DNA from: UBA5793 sp040255465 | Lineage (GTDB): Bacteria; Planctomycetota; Phycisphaerae; Phycisphaerales; UBA5793 | Length of the DNA stretch: 64,000 bases | NCBI GenBank assembly: GCA_040255465.1 | Contig: JBDZVA010000001.1 | Coordinates: 620,001 to 684,000, forward strand | Direction: 5' to 3' | Shown: in pieces, positions 45,455 through 54,451 of the stretch | How positions within the stretch are numbered: the stretch's first letter is position 1 | Layout: every line of letters begins with the position of its first letter | Position numbers and translations under genes: made by a program | Notes under the pieces: generated by a model | What the model saw: the letters and a program-made list of their open reading frames with translations, nothing else | The model's database searches: none | What the model was told of the DNA's origin: nothing

Positions 45455-45865
45455 TTACGCCTTCACGGGAATCCGCCGGCGCTGCGCTTCGCGCGATTTG
45501 GGGAGCGTGATCTTCAGTACGCCGTCGGTGTAATCCGCGGCGATCTGCTCCGCGTCGACGTTCGCATCGATCTGGAATCGGCGGTGGAAATTGCCCACGC
45601 CGAATTCCGTCACGACGCGCTTCCACGATTCGTTGTGCCGATGCGGCACCTGAGCTTCGATCGACAGAATGCCCTGCTCGAAGGCGACCTCAATCGAGTC
45701 GCCGGCCGCGCCGGGAAGATCAGCGTGGACTTCGATGGCGGCGTCATTGTCAATGATGTCCACGTTCGGGCGATACGACCACTCCGAGCCGGTGCGAGCC
45801 GTGTCCGGTCGGCGCACGGCGACGTTGCTCGAGCAGCACTTGTTGAGTTCATTGCTTGTGTTCAT
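45455..45865 (-). CDS. Hsp20 small heat-shock protein (second copy)
   Basis: A 136-residue alpha-crystallin protein. The crystallin domain is residues ~28-125 (VDIIDNDAAIEVHADLPGA, ADYTDGVLKITLPKSREAQ) with C-terminal RIPVKA as the inter-subunit I-x-I/V anchor. An N-terminal Cys pair (KCCSS) is unusual for the family. GGAG seven bases upstream. Cotranscribed after the first hsp20, 62 nt downstream of it. Confidence 0.88.
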   Translation of the reverse strand: MNTSNELNKCCSSNVAVRRPDTARTGSEWSYRPNVDIIDNDAAIEVHADLPGAAGDSIEVAFEQGILSIEAQVPHRHNESWKRVVTEFGVGNFHRRFQIDANVDAEQIAADYTDGVLKITLPKSREAQRRRIPVKA

Positions 45866-45927
45866 GGAGAGACTCCTTGCGTTGCGAATCTCGATACGGA
45901 TCAGTTCAATTCAAAGCCTGCAGTGCG

Positions 45928-46392
45928 TTACGAATTCTGTCCGGCGCCGCGGATCTGGATCTTGCGCGGCTGCGCGGTCTTGGCCTTGGGCAGCGTGATG
46001 AGCAGCACGCCGTTGGTCAGCGAAGCGCTCACGTTGTCCACGTCGATGTCCAGCGGCAACTCGATGCTGCGCTCGAACTCGCCGACGAGTCGTTCGCGCC
46101 GCAGCGAGGTCGCCCCCTCGGGCACGTTGATCTGCCGCTTGCCGCGAATCGTCAGTTCGCTGCCCGTCATCGAGACGTCGAGGTCTTCCAGTTTCAGGCC
46201 CGGAAGTTCGGCTTCTGCGTAGACGTTGGTCTCATCTTCGTAGACGTTCAGCGCCGGGAAGTTGATCCGGGCGCCGCCGGCGTTGCCGCCGACCCAGAAA
46301 GGAGCGCGGGCGCCGACCATTGAATCAAACAGACGATCCATCTCGGCCAGGGCCCCAACAGGCGATGCGGAGAAGAAACTGCGAGTCAACAT
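45928..46392 (-). CDS. Hsp20 small heat-shock protein (first copy)
   Basis: A 154-residue alpha-crystallin protein starting MLTRSFFSASPVGALAEMDR; crystallin domain with AELPGLKLEDLDVSMTGS and ASLTNGVLLITLPKAKTAQ, C-terminal PRKIQIR as the I-x-I anchor. AGGAGGT six bases before the ATG is a perfect SD. It holds unfolded proteins. Paired with the second hsp20 downstream, a typical arrangement for hetero-oligomers. Confidence 0.9.
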   Translation of the reverse strand: MLTRSFFSASPVGALAEMDRLFDSMVGARAPFWVGGNAGGARINFPALNVYEDETNVYAEAELPGLKLEDLDVSMTGSELTIRGKRQINVPEGATSLRRERLVGEFERSIELPLDIDVDNVSASLTNGVLLITLPKAKTAQPRKIQIRGAGQNS

Positions 46393-46644
46393 AAAACACC
46401 TCCTGAGATTACTCAAGAACCATGCCATGCCTCTGTCGGGTTCTATCACCCGTCAGACGTTGTGCCCGTCAGTATTGCAAACCTCGTGCCGTGACGCGGG
46501 CGCGTTTTACCCTTGTTTTTCAGCGTGTTTTGCGGGGAGCTGCTGTCAGCGCGGCACCGGGGGCGGCCGCGGTTGCCAGATTGACAGGCAGGATAACTTT
46601 TCCGGCGCCGCCCACCAGCCGCGCAAGTGGGGGCCGTCGATGCC
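46393..46644. other. Intergenic region upstream of hsp20
   Basis: No gene seen. It holds two direct copies of CCCGTCAG at 46449-46456 and 46465-46472 (16-bp period), about 60-80 bp before the hsp20 ATG, which could be a regulator site. No CIRCE element (TTAGCACTC..GAGTGCTAA) is present. No clear sigma-32-type promoter was found. Confidence 0.35.
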
Positions 46645-47913
46645 TTACGAACCTTTGTTCGGGTTCGCCTTGTCGGCAGTCGGTTTCGCCTCCGGTTCAT
46701 CAATGAAGATGATCTTCATCTGAATCGGATTGGTGAGTTCATCCGGCCCCAGTTTCGCAAGTCGATCATCCGCCGCGGTCCAGCGAGCGATCCACGACTT
46801 GAGGTACAACTGATCCAGCGGCGCGTACCCGCTTGGCCGGATGATGCGCACCTCGCCCACGCGGCCGTGCCGGTCGAAGCGCATCGATACGATCGGGTTG
46901 CGCAACACGCGCCCCTCCCAGCGACCCCGGTTGAGTTGCTGCGCAAACATGACGTCGCGCGAGTCCCACGAGATGTGGCGGTAGAGTGAATACGGGCGCA
47001 GTTCCATGCCATCCACGGCAAGCGGCTTGCCGTTGTCCCACTTCGACTCGGACACCTTCTTCGTGCTCGTCGCCGGTGAGTCCTTGCTGCTCTGGTCGGC
47101 GTCCTTTGCGACGGGCTCGCCCTGCGGCGTCGACACCGGCGTCGGCGCGATGCCCGGCATCGGCGTGGGCACCGTGGTGGGTAACAGCGACGGCTCCGCA
47201 TCCGGCGATGGCTCGACGTGAGGATCCTGCAGCGGTGTCGGATCCTGTGGCGCGGGTTTGATCTTCGTCGGTTCCGCTTTGGACTCGGATGCAACAGGCT
47301 GCTCGGCCGGCTGCTCGCTCGGCGTCCGCTCAGCCGGCTGGGCGTCTTTCGGTTCAGTCTTGAGCGGCTCGGGCGCGACGGGCTCCGCAGACTGCTCGGG
47401 CAGTTTCAACGATTCAACAGGCGCCGTTTCCCTGGGCGGCTCAACCTGCGCCAATTCCGGCGCCGGCGGCGACGCTTCGCTCGGTGTGGGTTCCTGGACG
47501 TTTGCCGCGTCAACCGGTGGGGGTGTGACTGGCGGAGTCGCGGCCGGCGGCGTCTGTTCCGCAGGCGCCTCGACGGGACTCGTCGAGTCGGGCACGCCTC
47601 GGGCGATCGCGCTGGTGAACGCCGCCTGATCCGTTTCCGCGAGCCGGGCGAGATGTTCCTTGTACTCGTCGTAGCCAATCCACGTGACGACGGCGGGGGC
47701 GCCGTCTTCGATGCCCGGCTTGAACTCATCTTCCTCGGGAGGCGGCGTGGAGTCAGGCAGCGCCTCGGGAACGATCTCCGCGGCCCTCGACTCGGTGACC
47801 GCAGCGTCCCGCCAGTCACGGATCGACCGCACCAGCCCGAACGCGCTGAGATGCAGGACCAGCGAAACCAGCAGGGCGATGCAGACGGCGAGTTGTCCAC
47901 TCCGCGCGACCAT
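46645..47913 (-). CDS. TonB-like energy-transducing protein
   Basis: A 422-residue protein: N-terminal membrane helix (LAVCIALLVSLVLHLSAFGL), a long Pro/Glu/Ala/Lys-rich periplasmic spacer (about 100-290), and a C-terminal TonB-like domain (GRVLRNPIVSMRFDRHGRVG; IRPSGYAPLDQLYLKSWIARW). This is the TonB plan: it would pass the proton-motive force to outer-membrane transporters; ExbB/ExbD are not in the window. A TACCAT hexamer lies 8 nt before the ATG. The C-terminal end (PKPTADKANPNKGS-like) is disordered. Confidence 0.7.
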   Translation of the reverse strand: MVARSGQLAVCIALLVSLVLHLSAFGLVRSIRDWRDAAVTESRAAEIVPEALPDSTPPPEEDEFKPGIEDGAPAVVTWIGYDEYKEHLARLAETDQAAFTSAIARGVPDSTSPVEAPAEQTPPAATPPVTPPPVDAANVQEPTPSEASPPAPELAQVEPPRETAPVESLKLPEQSAEPVAPEPLKTEPKDAQPAERTPSEQPAEQPVASESKAEPTKIKPAPQDPTPLQDPHVEPSPDAEPSLLPTTVPTPMPGIAPTPVSTPQGEPVAKDADQSSKDSPATSTKKVSESKWDNGKPLAVDGMELRPYSLYRHISWDSRDVMFAQQLNRGRWEGRVLRNPIVSMRFDRHGRVGEVRIIRPSGYAPLDQLYLKSWIARWTAADDRLAKLGPDELTNPIQMKIIFIDEPEAKPTADKANPNKGS

Positions 47914-47972
47914 AAGAATGAATGGTAGTGGCCTGCCCGCGAGGCAGTGTCGGGCTGGCCGAATCGCTCCTC

Positions 47973-49034
47973 TCAGGCCCCGGAATCAAGCCGACGCCGG
48001 GCCATTCGGGTCGCCAGTTCAAGGGCGGCGATCATCGAGCCCGGCCGAGCGATGCTGCGGCCGGCGATGTCGAACGCCGTGCCGTGGTCCGGGCTCGTCC
48101 GGACGATCGGCAGGCCGATGGTGACGTTTACGGCCTCATCGCGCGCGAGCAGTTTCACCGGAATCAATCCCTGGTCGTGGTACATCGCGACAACCAGATC
48201 GAACTTTCCATCGACAGCGGCGTTGAAGATCGTGTCGGCCGGGTAAGGGCCGTTCGCGTTGATGCCGCGCTCAACCGCCTGGCGGATGGCCGGCTCAATG
48301 AGCCGCTTCTCCTCGTCGCCGAACAGCCCGCTCTCCGATGCGTGCGGGTTCAATCCGCACACCGCGATGCGCGGCTGATCGATGCCCAGCAGATCACGGC
48401 ACGCTTCGGAGCCGAGCAGAATGGGCTCGAAGACCCGGCCGATCGTCAGCAGGTTGCGCACCTCCATGAGCGGCACGTGGATCGTCGCAAGCACAACGTT
48501 CAACTGTGGCGCCACAAACATCATCGCGTGATGTTTCGCCTTGGTGCGATCCGCGAGAAATTCGGTGTGCCCCGGGAAGCGCTTCAGCCCCGCCATGTGC
48601 CATGAAGACTTGGAGATCGGCGCCGTGACAATCGCATCGACGTATTGGGGGTCGCTCGGATCCAGTCGGGCGCCGTCCACGGCCGCGTTGAGAAACGCAA
48701 GGGACGACTCGCCGCCGATGCGCGAGGGCTCGGGCTTTTTTCGGCCGAGTTCCGCATGGATGCTCGTGGTAAACTGGGGATGATCGACGACCACCGTCTG
48801 GCCGCGCACGGGCCGCACCCCGCTGCTCTGCCCGCTGGCCTCGATCCACCACGAGGGTTCAATTCCTGCCGCCTCTGCCGCCGCCGCGAGCGTCTGCGCA
48901 TCCCCGAAGATCCTGAAACCTCCGAGGTTGCGCACCCGAGCGTCACTGAGAGCCTTGACGACGATTTCGGGCCCGATCCCAAGGGGATCACCCATGGTGA
49001 TCCCAATGACGAGATGGTCGCGAGGCTCGGGCAT
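47973..49034 (-). CDS. pdxA: 4-hydroxythreonine-4-phosphate dehydrogenase
   Basis: A 353-residue NAD-dependent dehydrogenase of the DXP-dependent vitamin B6 pathway; it oxidises and decarboxylates 4-phosphohydroxy-threonine with a metal. Hallmarks: ITMGDPLGIGPEIVVKAL, APISKSSWHMAG, PGHTEFLAD (metal His), CGLNPHASESGLFGDEE and AMYHDQGLIPVKLL (metal His). ATG 49034 is used; the longer frame to 49079 adds 15 residues without family support. Divergent from the prepilin-like gene. Confidence 0.93.
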   Translation of the reverse strand: MPEPRDHLVIGITMGDPLGIGPEIVVKALSDARVRNLGGFRIFGDAQTLAAAAEAAGIEPSWWIEASGQSSGVRPVRGQTVVVDHPQFTTSIHAELGRKKPEPSRIGGESSLAFLNAAVDGARLDPSDPQYVDAIVTAPISKSSWHMAGLKRFPGHTEFLADRTKAKHHAMMFVAPQLNVVLATIHVPLMEVRNLLTIGRVFEPILLGSEACRDLLGIDQPRIAVCGLNPHASESGLFGDEEKRLIEPAIRQAVERGINANGPYPADTIFNAAVDGKFDLVVAMYHDQGLIPVKLLARDEAVNVTIGLPIVRTSPDHGTAFDIAGRSIARPGSMIAALELATRMARRRLDSGA

Positions 49035-49159
49035 GGTGATGGAACCTGCTCCAGAGTTGGGGGGAATTCCGAATTGCACTCGATTCTAACCCGAGGCTGA
49101 CCAGAGGGGCCTACGCTATGTTTCGAACACCCATCAACGCACCAAGAGGTGGAGATGCA

Positions 49160-50170
49160 ATGATGCCAGTGCTGACGCCAGAAGGTCGGATCAGGGTTGC
49201 CGTTCGGTCGGGTTTTACCCTGATCGAACTGCTGGTCGTGATATCCGTCATCGCCCTGCTGATCAGTCTGCTCCTGCCCGCGCTGGGGCACGCCCGGACC
49301 GCCAGTCGAACGGCGGTGTGCGTGGCGAGCCAGCGCCAGGCGTCCATCGGATTCGCCACCTACGGGGCCGAACACCAGCAGTGGATCGCCGGCCCCAATA
49401 CCAGCGGCGCTCACATCCGCAGCGGCAGCGACATCGGTAACTCGCCCTCCGCGCCAACCCAGAACGTCGACTGGCTTTCGCCCATTCTCGCCTACAGCCT
49501 CAACCTTCCCGCCAAGCAGCCGGGCGAAGAGAACCGCATCGCCGAACGCCGCCTGAGGATGATCTTCGAGCAGGCCTTCGCCTGCCCCGCCAATCGAGAG
49601 ACGTACTCAGCGCAATACGGCGGGGGCAACACCTTCGACGGCATCCCCGTCACCCAACTGAGAACCAACAGCTACGCCGCCAACATGGGCATGCACCTGT
49701 CGAGCAGTCGGCAGGATCCGATCAGCGACTACTCCTCCCGGCAGGACTGGGGCATGCCCATTCTCTTTTCAAACTACCGGCCCCGCCTCGACTACATCAA
49801 CCGGCCCGACGGCAAGGTCTGTACGATGGACGGCACGCGCTACGTCGACGGCAGCACCTTTGAGATCACCTTCAACGCCTTCCCCTTTCAGGACGAAGGC
49901 GGCAACTTTATGAACCACGGCCCCGCCGTCGGACACTCCGGCGACCCTGCCACGCTCGGTCGGCGCAGCGGCTCATTCACCGAGGCCCAGCGTGAAGCCA
50001 TGCGGCGCTTCGCCTATCGCCACGACACCAAGATGGTCGTGTCCTACTTCGACGGTCATGCCGGCACCATGGATGAAGACGAGTCGCGCTCCATCCACTA
50101 CTGGTATCCCAGCGGTTCCAGGGTGACCGGCGGCGTACTCGATCCAACCAACCCGTCGGTGGTCAAATGA
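49160..50170 (+). CDS. Prepilin-like secreted protein with H-x9-DG-type C-terminus
   Basis: A 336-residue protein. N-terminal methylation/cleavage motif: SGFTLIELLVVISVIALLIS, cleavage after Gly by prepilin peptidase; the body is beta-rich. The C-terminus has the H-x9-DG type block (RHDTKMVVSYFDGHAGTM) common to planctomycete pseudopilins of the type II secretion kind. ATG 49160 follows GGTGGAG; the frame also begins at 49118. The next gene overlaps by 4 nt (ATGA), so it and the secreted nuclease are co-translated. Confidence 0.75.
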   Translation: MMPVLTPEGRIRVAVRSGFTLIELLVVISVIALLISLLLPALGHARTASRTAVCVASQRQASIGFATYGAEHQQWIAGPNTSGAHIRSGSDIGNSPSAPTQNVDWLSPILAYSLNLPAKQPGEENRIAERRLRMIFEQAFACPANRETYSAQYGGGNTFDGIPVTQLRTNSYAANMGMHLSSSRQDPISDYSSRQDWGMPILFSNYRPRLDYINRPDGKVCTMDGTRYVDGSTFEITFNAFPFQDEGGNFMNHGPAVGHSGDPATLGRRSGSFTEAQREAMRRFAYRHDTKMVVSYFDGHAGTMDEDESRSIHYWYPSGSRVTGGVLDPTNPSVVK

Positions 50171-51507
50171 CGAGTCAGGCGGGGGGAATGCGAGACAACT
50201 CGAACACGCATCGCAGCCGCCACGCGCTGCTCGCTTGCGCCTGTCTGCTCGCCGCTGCGTGGTGCGCACCAGCGCTGGCGCAGATCGATGCGCCGCTTCG
50301 AGTGGTGAATTACAACATCGCCCAACTCGTCGGCTCGTCGATCGATCTGCGCAAGGTCTTTCAATCGCTGGCCGAAGATCCCACGCCGGTCTCGGGCGTG
50401 ATCCGCGCTCCGGATGTGTACGTCTTGCAGGAAGTCGAACCGGGCACGACGAGCACGATCAAGTCGTATCTCGACGCCTCCGCGCCCGTCGGCGTGGAGT
50501 ATCGACTGGCGACCTTTACCTCCAACGGCGGCGGGGGCGGCGAGAACGCGCTGTTCTACCGCGCTGACTCGCTCGTTGAAGAACCCGCCGCACACCGCGA
50601 CATCACCAACCACAACGGACCCCGCGCCACCGATCGCTGGAAACTCCACTGCATCGAAGACGCCTCCGTGTCGTTCTACATCTACGGCTCGCACTTCAAA
50701 GCCGACACCGGTCCCAGCAACGAATCACAACGGTCCAGCGAAGCCGACGCCGTCCGCCGCGATGCCGACACCCTGCCCGCCGGCGCCCATCTCATCTACT
50801 CCGGCGACTGGAACATCTATTCACCCTCCGAGTCCGCGTTTCTGCGGTTCTTTGACTCCGGCAACGGCCGCGCCGTCGATCCCCGATTCCTCGGCTCGTT
50901 TACGGCGCTCGCCCAGACCCAGTCGCCCCACGACGGGAGCAATCCCGATCTCACCGCCGGCGGCATGGATGATCGATTCGACTTTCAACTCTGCAGCGAG
51001 GAACTCGACGACGGCATCGGCTTTGACGTGATCGTCGAGTCCTATCGCGCGTTCGGCAACGACGGACAACACTACAACCGCGCCATCAACTTCGGCAACA
51101 ACGCCTATTTCGCGCCCGACGAGCAGTGGAAGGCCGATGCGCTGGCGCTGGCGTCTGATCACCTGCCGGTGGTCGTGGACTACACCGCGCCGGTGGCTCG
51201 CTTGACGCTCGATGTGCCGCCCCTCGTGGCCGGGCTGGTCGCGACGCTGCGCGTGAGTCACGCGCGGCCGGGCGAGAGCGTCTACTTCATCTATTCGCGG
51301 CGCGGCCTTGGTCGCACGCCGGTTCCCCAGTTGGGTGTGACCCTCGGCCTGCAGGCGCCGGCTCTCGTCGGCGCCACCCGCGCCGACCAGCAGGGCGAAG
51401 CGTCGATTCGCGGCCGCGTCCCTGTCGATCTGCTCGGCCGCGACCTGTGGCTCCAGGCCGCCCGGCAGGGTTCCGTCACCGATGTCGTGTGGAGGTTTGT
51501 CGAGTGA
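50167..51507 (+). CDS. Secreted endonuclease/exonuclease/phosphatase-like protein
   Basis: A 446-residue exported protein: signal peptide ending ALAQIDAP, EEP-like domain (VVNYNIAQ, VYVLQEVEPGT with metal Glu, YGSHFKAD, IYSGDWNIYS, LASDHLPVVVDY) to about residue 340, then a ~100-residue beta module (YFIYSRRGLGRTPVPQLGVT). The last module is shared with the next secreted protein (51640-52548). Substrate may be DNA or lipid/phosphate esters. Start overlaps the prepilin stop (ATGA). Confidence 0.75.
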   Translation: MTSQAGGMRDNSNTHRSRHALLACACLLAAAWCAPALAQIDAPLRVVNYNIAQLVGSSIDLRKVFQSLAEDPTPVSGVIRAPDVYVLQEVEPGTTSTIKSYLDASAPVGVEYRLATFTSNGGGGGENALFYRADSLVEEPAAHRDITNHNGPRATDRWKLHCIEDASVSFYIYGSHFKADTGPSNESQRSSEADAVRRDADTLPAGAHLIYSGDWNIYSPSESAFLRFFDSGNGRAVDPRFLGSFTALAQTQSPHDGSNPDLTAGGMDDRFDFQLCSEELDDGIGFDVIVESYRAFGNDGQHYNRAINFGNNAYFAPDEQWKADALALASDHLPVVVDYTAPVARLTLDVPPLVAGLVATLRVSHARPGESVYFIYSRRGLGRTPVPQLGVTLGLQAPALVGATRADQQGEASIRGRVPVDLLGRDLWLQAARQGSVTDVVWRFVE

Positions 51508-51639
51508 TGCGGCCCGATTTTGCTTTCGCCCAGCGTTGGCTCTCGCGGCTCTGAAAAACGTCTTATTCACACTGTGCATCGAGCGGTTCTCGGTGCGGAC
51601 TCATGCAATACCTGAATGGAGAGGAAAGGAACGAGGATT

Positions 51640-52548
51640 ATGAAGAAAGCAGTTCTGGCGTTTGCGGCGATGGGGTTGATCACCGGTGCGGCCAACGCGC
51701 AGCATCTCATGGGAACCTACGACTGGGAAGACGGCGGCACCGTCCTTGGCGTCTTTGAAGATGGCGCCGTCGTCCGCACCGAAAGCTCCACCGAACAGGC
51801 GCACGGCGGCACCAAGTCGCTCAAGTTCGTCGAAGAGACGCTCGGCGGCACGCCACAGGCCTACATCGCCTACATCGAAAACCTCACCGACGGCGACACC
51901 ATCACCGCCGGCGCCTGGGTCTACGACACCACGCCCGGAGGCAACCCCTCCGGCCGCATCTGGGCCCACTACGCCAATCCCGGCGACGTCTACTCCTATC
52001 GCGGCAGCGCCAGCGGCAACAGCACCTACTCCGACGGCTCCGGCTGGTCCTACCTCGAATGGACCTGGGACTTCAACGCCGACTGCGGCAATCCCAATGG
52101 CTGCCGCGAAGCGCTCGTCATCGAGATTCGACTCTACTCCGGCGTCGACGGCGACGCGGTCTACGTTGACGACGTCTCCGTCGACGTTGTCAGTTCCACC
52201 GGCATCGCCACCCTCACCTTCCCCGGCGCCGGCGGCGGCGGATACGACCTCACCGTCGGCACGCTCACCCGCGGCCAGCGCGGCGATTTCAGCATCTCCG
52301 GCGCGACGCCCAACCAGACCCAGTACCTCGTCTACTCGCTCAACGGTCTGGGCAGCACCAATGTGCCTCAGCTCGGCATCACGCTCGATCTCGCCCGCCC
52401 CATCCTCGCGACGCAACGCCGCGCTGATGCAAACGGCGACGTCGCCTGGAGCCTGCCCATCCCCGGCAACTCAGGCGGCCGCCGCGTGTGGTTCCAGGGA
52501 TGCGAACTGGGCAACACCACGAATGTCGAGGACCGCGTTATCCAGTAA
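51640..52548 (+). CDS. Secreted protein with the same C-terminal module
   Basis: A 302-residue exported protein. Signal peptide ends ANAQHLM; residues ~25-180 look like a carbohydrate-binding module or lectin-like jelly roll (GGTKSLKFVEETLGG..., VYVDDVSVDVV), and the last ~100 residues are module A of this window (QYLVYSLNGLGSTNVPQLGI). Strong SD (GGAAAGGAACGAGGA). It lies directly after the EEP gene and before a terminator, so it may be cotranscribed with it or use its own promoter. Confidence 0.65.
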   Translation: MKKAVLAFAAMGLITGAANAQHLMGTYDWEDGGTVLGVFEDGAVVRTESSTEQAHGGTKSLKFVEETLGGTPQAYIAYIENLTDGDTITAGAWVYDTTPGGNPSGRIWAHYANPGDVYSYRGSASGNSTYSDGSGWSYLEWTWDFNADCGNPNGCREALVIEIRLYSGVDGDAVYVDDVSVDVVSSTGIATLTFPGAGGGGYDLTVGTLTRGQRGDFSISGATPNQTQYLVYSLNGLGSTNVPQLGITLDLARPILATQRRADANGDVAWSLPIPGNSGGRRVWFQGCELGNTTNVEDRVIQ

Positions 52549-52595
52549 TCCACTTCGAGATGATCTGATTCATCTCATGCGATTCAGCAGAACGC

Positions 52596-52633
52596 AACCG
52601 CGCCCCGCCTGTACAAGTCGGGGCGCGGTTTTT
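52596..52633 (+). terminator. Intrinsic terminator
   Basis: AACCGCGCCCCG (52596-52607) and CGGGGCGCGGTT (52619-52630) form a 12-bp perfect stem with an 11-nt loop, then TTTGTG. Ends the secreted-protein gene. Confidence 0.85.
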
Positions 52634-52776
52634 GTGTCCCCATCGGCGGCGGACACGAACACCCGAGGCCTCTGATCCGTTTCTGCTATCATCCGTTGCC
52701 ACCTGAGCCGATCATGTATCGGTTCAACCTCGATTTCACATACCAGTGCCTCAGCGAGTCCGAGAGGAGTCTCTTA

Positions 52777-54426
52777 ATGCGTTCAATGAAGCGAATACTG
52801 GCCCCCACATGCATGATCGGCCTGCTCATGGTCGTCATCGTGCAGCTCGCGGCCGCGGCCGGTGACCGATTCGACGCCCTCGCCTGGTTTGACCCGATCC
52901 AGGATGTCCTCCTCGAAGTCCGCAAGAGCTACTTCAAGGAACTCGACGACGCGCAGTACAAAAACCTCCAGGGCGCTGCCATCGATGGCATGCTCAAAGA
53001 ACTCGGCGACCCCTACACCAATTACATCCCCAAGCAGGAGCAAGGTGACTTCGACAAGAACGTCCGCGGCCGCTACGTCGGCATCGGCGCCTCCGTCGAA
53101 CTCGCCGACGGCTGGCTCACCATCGTCAGCCCCATGGCCGGCTCGCCCGCACTCGAGGCCGGCATTCGCGCCGGCGACCAGGTTCGCGCCATCGACGGCG
53201 TGACCACCAAGGACGAACCCATCGACAAGTCCATCAACCGCCTCATGGGCAATCCGAACACCAAAGTCGTCGTCACCGTCCATCGTCAGGGCGCGCCCGA
53301 AGATGAAACCGAGGAAGTGACCGTCTCGCGCGGCCAGATCCAGGTCTCCACCGTCGAGGGCGTCCATCGCGTCGGCCAGGACTGGGACTACTGGCTCGAT
53401 CGCGATCAGAAACTCGCCTACATTCGCATTCGCCAGTTCACTGAGACCACTTCCTTCGATCTCTATCAGGCCGCCACCAGCCTCGTCAAGGACGGCGTCA
53501 AGGGACTCGTCCTCGACCTCCGCTTCAATCCCGGAGGTTCGCTCCAGGCTGCGATCGAAATCTCCGACATGCTCATCAACGACGGCGTCATCGTCTCCGT
53601 CAAGGGCCGCGAAGTCGATCGCTCCTACAGCGCCCACAAGGACGGCACGCTGCCCGATTTCCCCATGGTCGTGCTCGTCAACAGCCAGTCCGCCTCCGCC
53701 AGCGAGATCGTCTCCGGCGCCCTGCAGGACGATCACCGCGCCATCATCCTCGGCACGCGCTCCTTCGGCAAGGGACTCGTGCAGGATGTCCGCACGCTCC
53801 ACTCCGGTGCCGGCCAACTCAAGATCACCACGGCTCAGTATTACCTGCCCTCCGGCCGCAACCTGCACAAGTGGCCCGACTCCAAGACCTGGGGCGTTGA
53901 TCCCGATCCCGGCTTCTTCGTGCCCATGACCAACGATCAGTACCGCGCCATGCTCGACATCCGCAACGACCTCGGCGTCATCCGCGAAGGCAACGAGAAA
54001 GGCGACTGGGCCAACGCCCAGTGGGTCGAAGACACCCTCAAAGACCCGCAACTCAGCGCCGCCATCAAGGCCCTGCGCCTCCGCAACGAAAAGAACGAGT
54101 GGGTCGCGACCGGTCAGGAGATGAAACCCTCCGACGCCCTCATCGAAGAACTCCATCTCGTCGAACGCCAGCGCGACTTCTACATCGAGCAGCTCGACGA
54201 GATTGATGAACGACTGACCAACCTCAACTCCTTCATCCCCGATGAAGACAAGAAGCCCGTCGATCTCATCCCCGACGATCAGGACATCGCCGGCGGCACC
54301 GTCGAAGTGCGCGACGCAGCCGGCAAACTCGTCGCCACCCTGCGCATCAAGGAATCAGGCTCGCTCGAACCCGCCCTCCGCAAGGCCGGCCTCGAACCCG
54401 CCATCGAAGAAAAGAAAGACAATTGA
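52777..54426 (+). CDS. C-terminal processing peptidase (S41)
   Basis: A 549-residue periplasmic protease: N-terminal hydrophobic anchor/signal (MIGLLMVVIVQLAAAAG), PDZ domain (YVGIGASVELADGWLTIVSP ... IRAGDQVRAIDG), then the S41 core with NPGGSLQAAIEISDML, Ser307 in NSQSASASEI and Lys332 in SFGKGLVQ, 25 residues apart as in CtpA. The last ~200 residues are helical and acidic, longer than usual. It trims or degrades periplasmic/lipid-linked proteins. The ATG at 52777 is chosen for GAGAGGAG six bases upstream. A TATCAT hexamer (52687-52692) lies 85 nt before it. Confidence 0.85.
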   Translation: MRSMKRILAPTCMIGLLMVVIVQLAAAAGDRFDALAWFDPIQDVLLEVRKSYFKELDDAQYKNLQGAAIDGMLKELGDPYTNYIPKQEQGDFDKNVRGRYVGIGASVELADGWLTIVSPMAGSPALEAGIRAGDQVRAIDGVTTKDEPIDKSINRLMGNPNTKVVVTVHRQGAPEDETEEVTVSRGQIQVSTVEGVHRVGQDWDYWLDRDQKLAYIRIRQFTETTSFDLYQAATSLVKDGVKGLVLDLRFNPGGSLQAAIEISDMLINDGVIVSVKGREVDRSYSAHKDGTLPDFPMVVLVNSQSASASEIVSGALQDDHRAIILGTRSFGKGLVQDVRTLHSGAGQLKITTAQYYLPSGRNLHKWPDSKTWGVDPDPGFFVPMTNDQYRAMLDIRNDLGVIREGNEKGDWANAQWVEDTLKDPQLSAAIKALRLRNEKNEWVATGQEMKPSDALIEELHLVERQRDFYIEQLDEIDERLTNLNSFIPDEDKKPVDLIPDDQDIAGGTVEVRDAAGKLVATLRIKESGSLEPALRKAGLEPAIEEKKDN

Positions 54427-54451
54427 TAGCCCGCAACGGACGCAGGGTGCG

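Noticed and set aside
52783..54156. Long open frame of ~457 codons on the - strand opposite the C-terminal peptidase
   Set aside because: The + strand gene has complete S41 motifs and a strong SD. The antisense frame is low-complexity (Asp/Gly/Val/Glu-rich) as expected from high GC third positions, with no motif.
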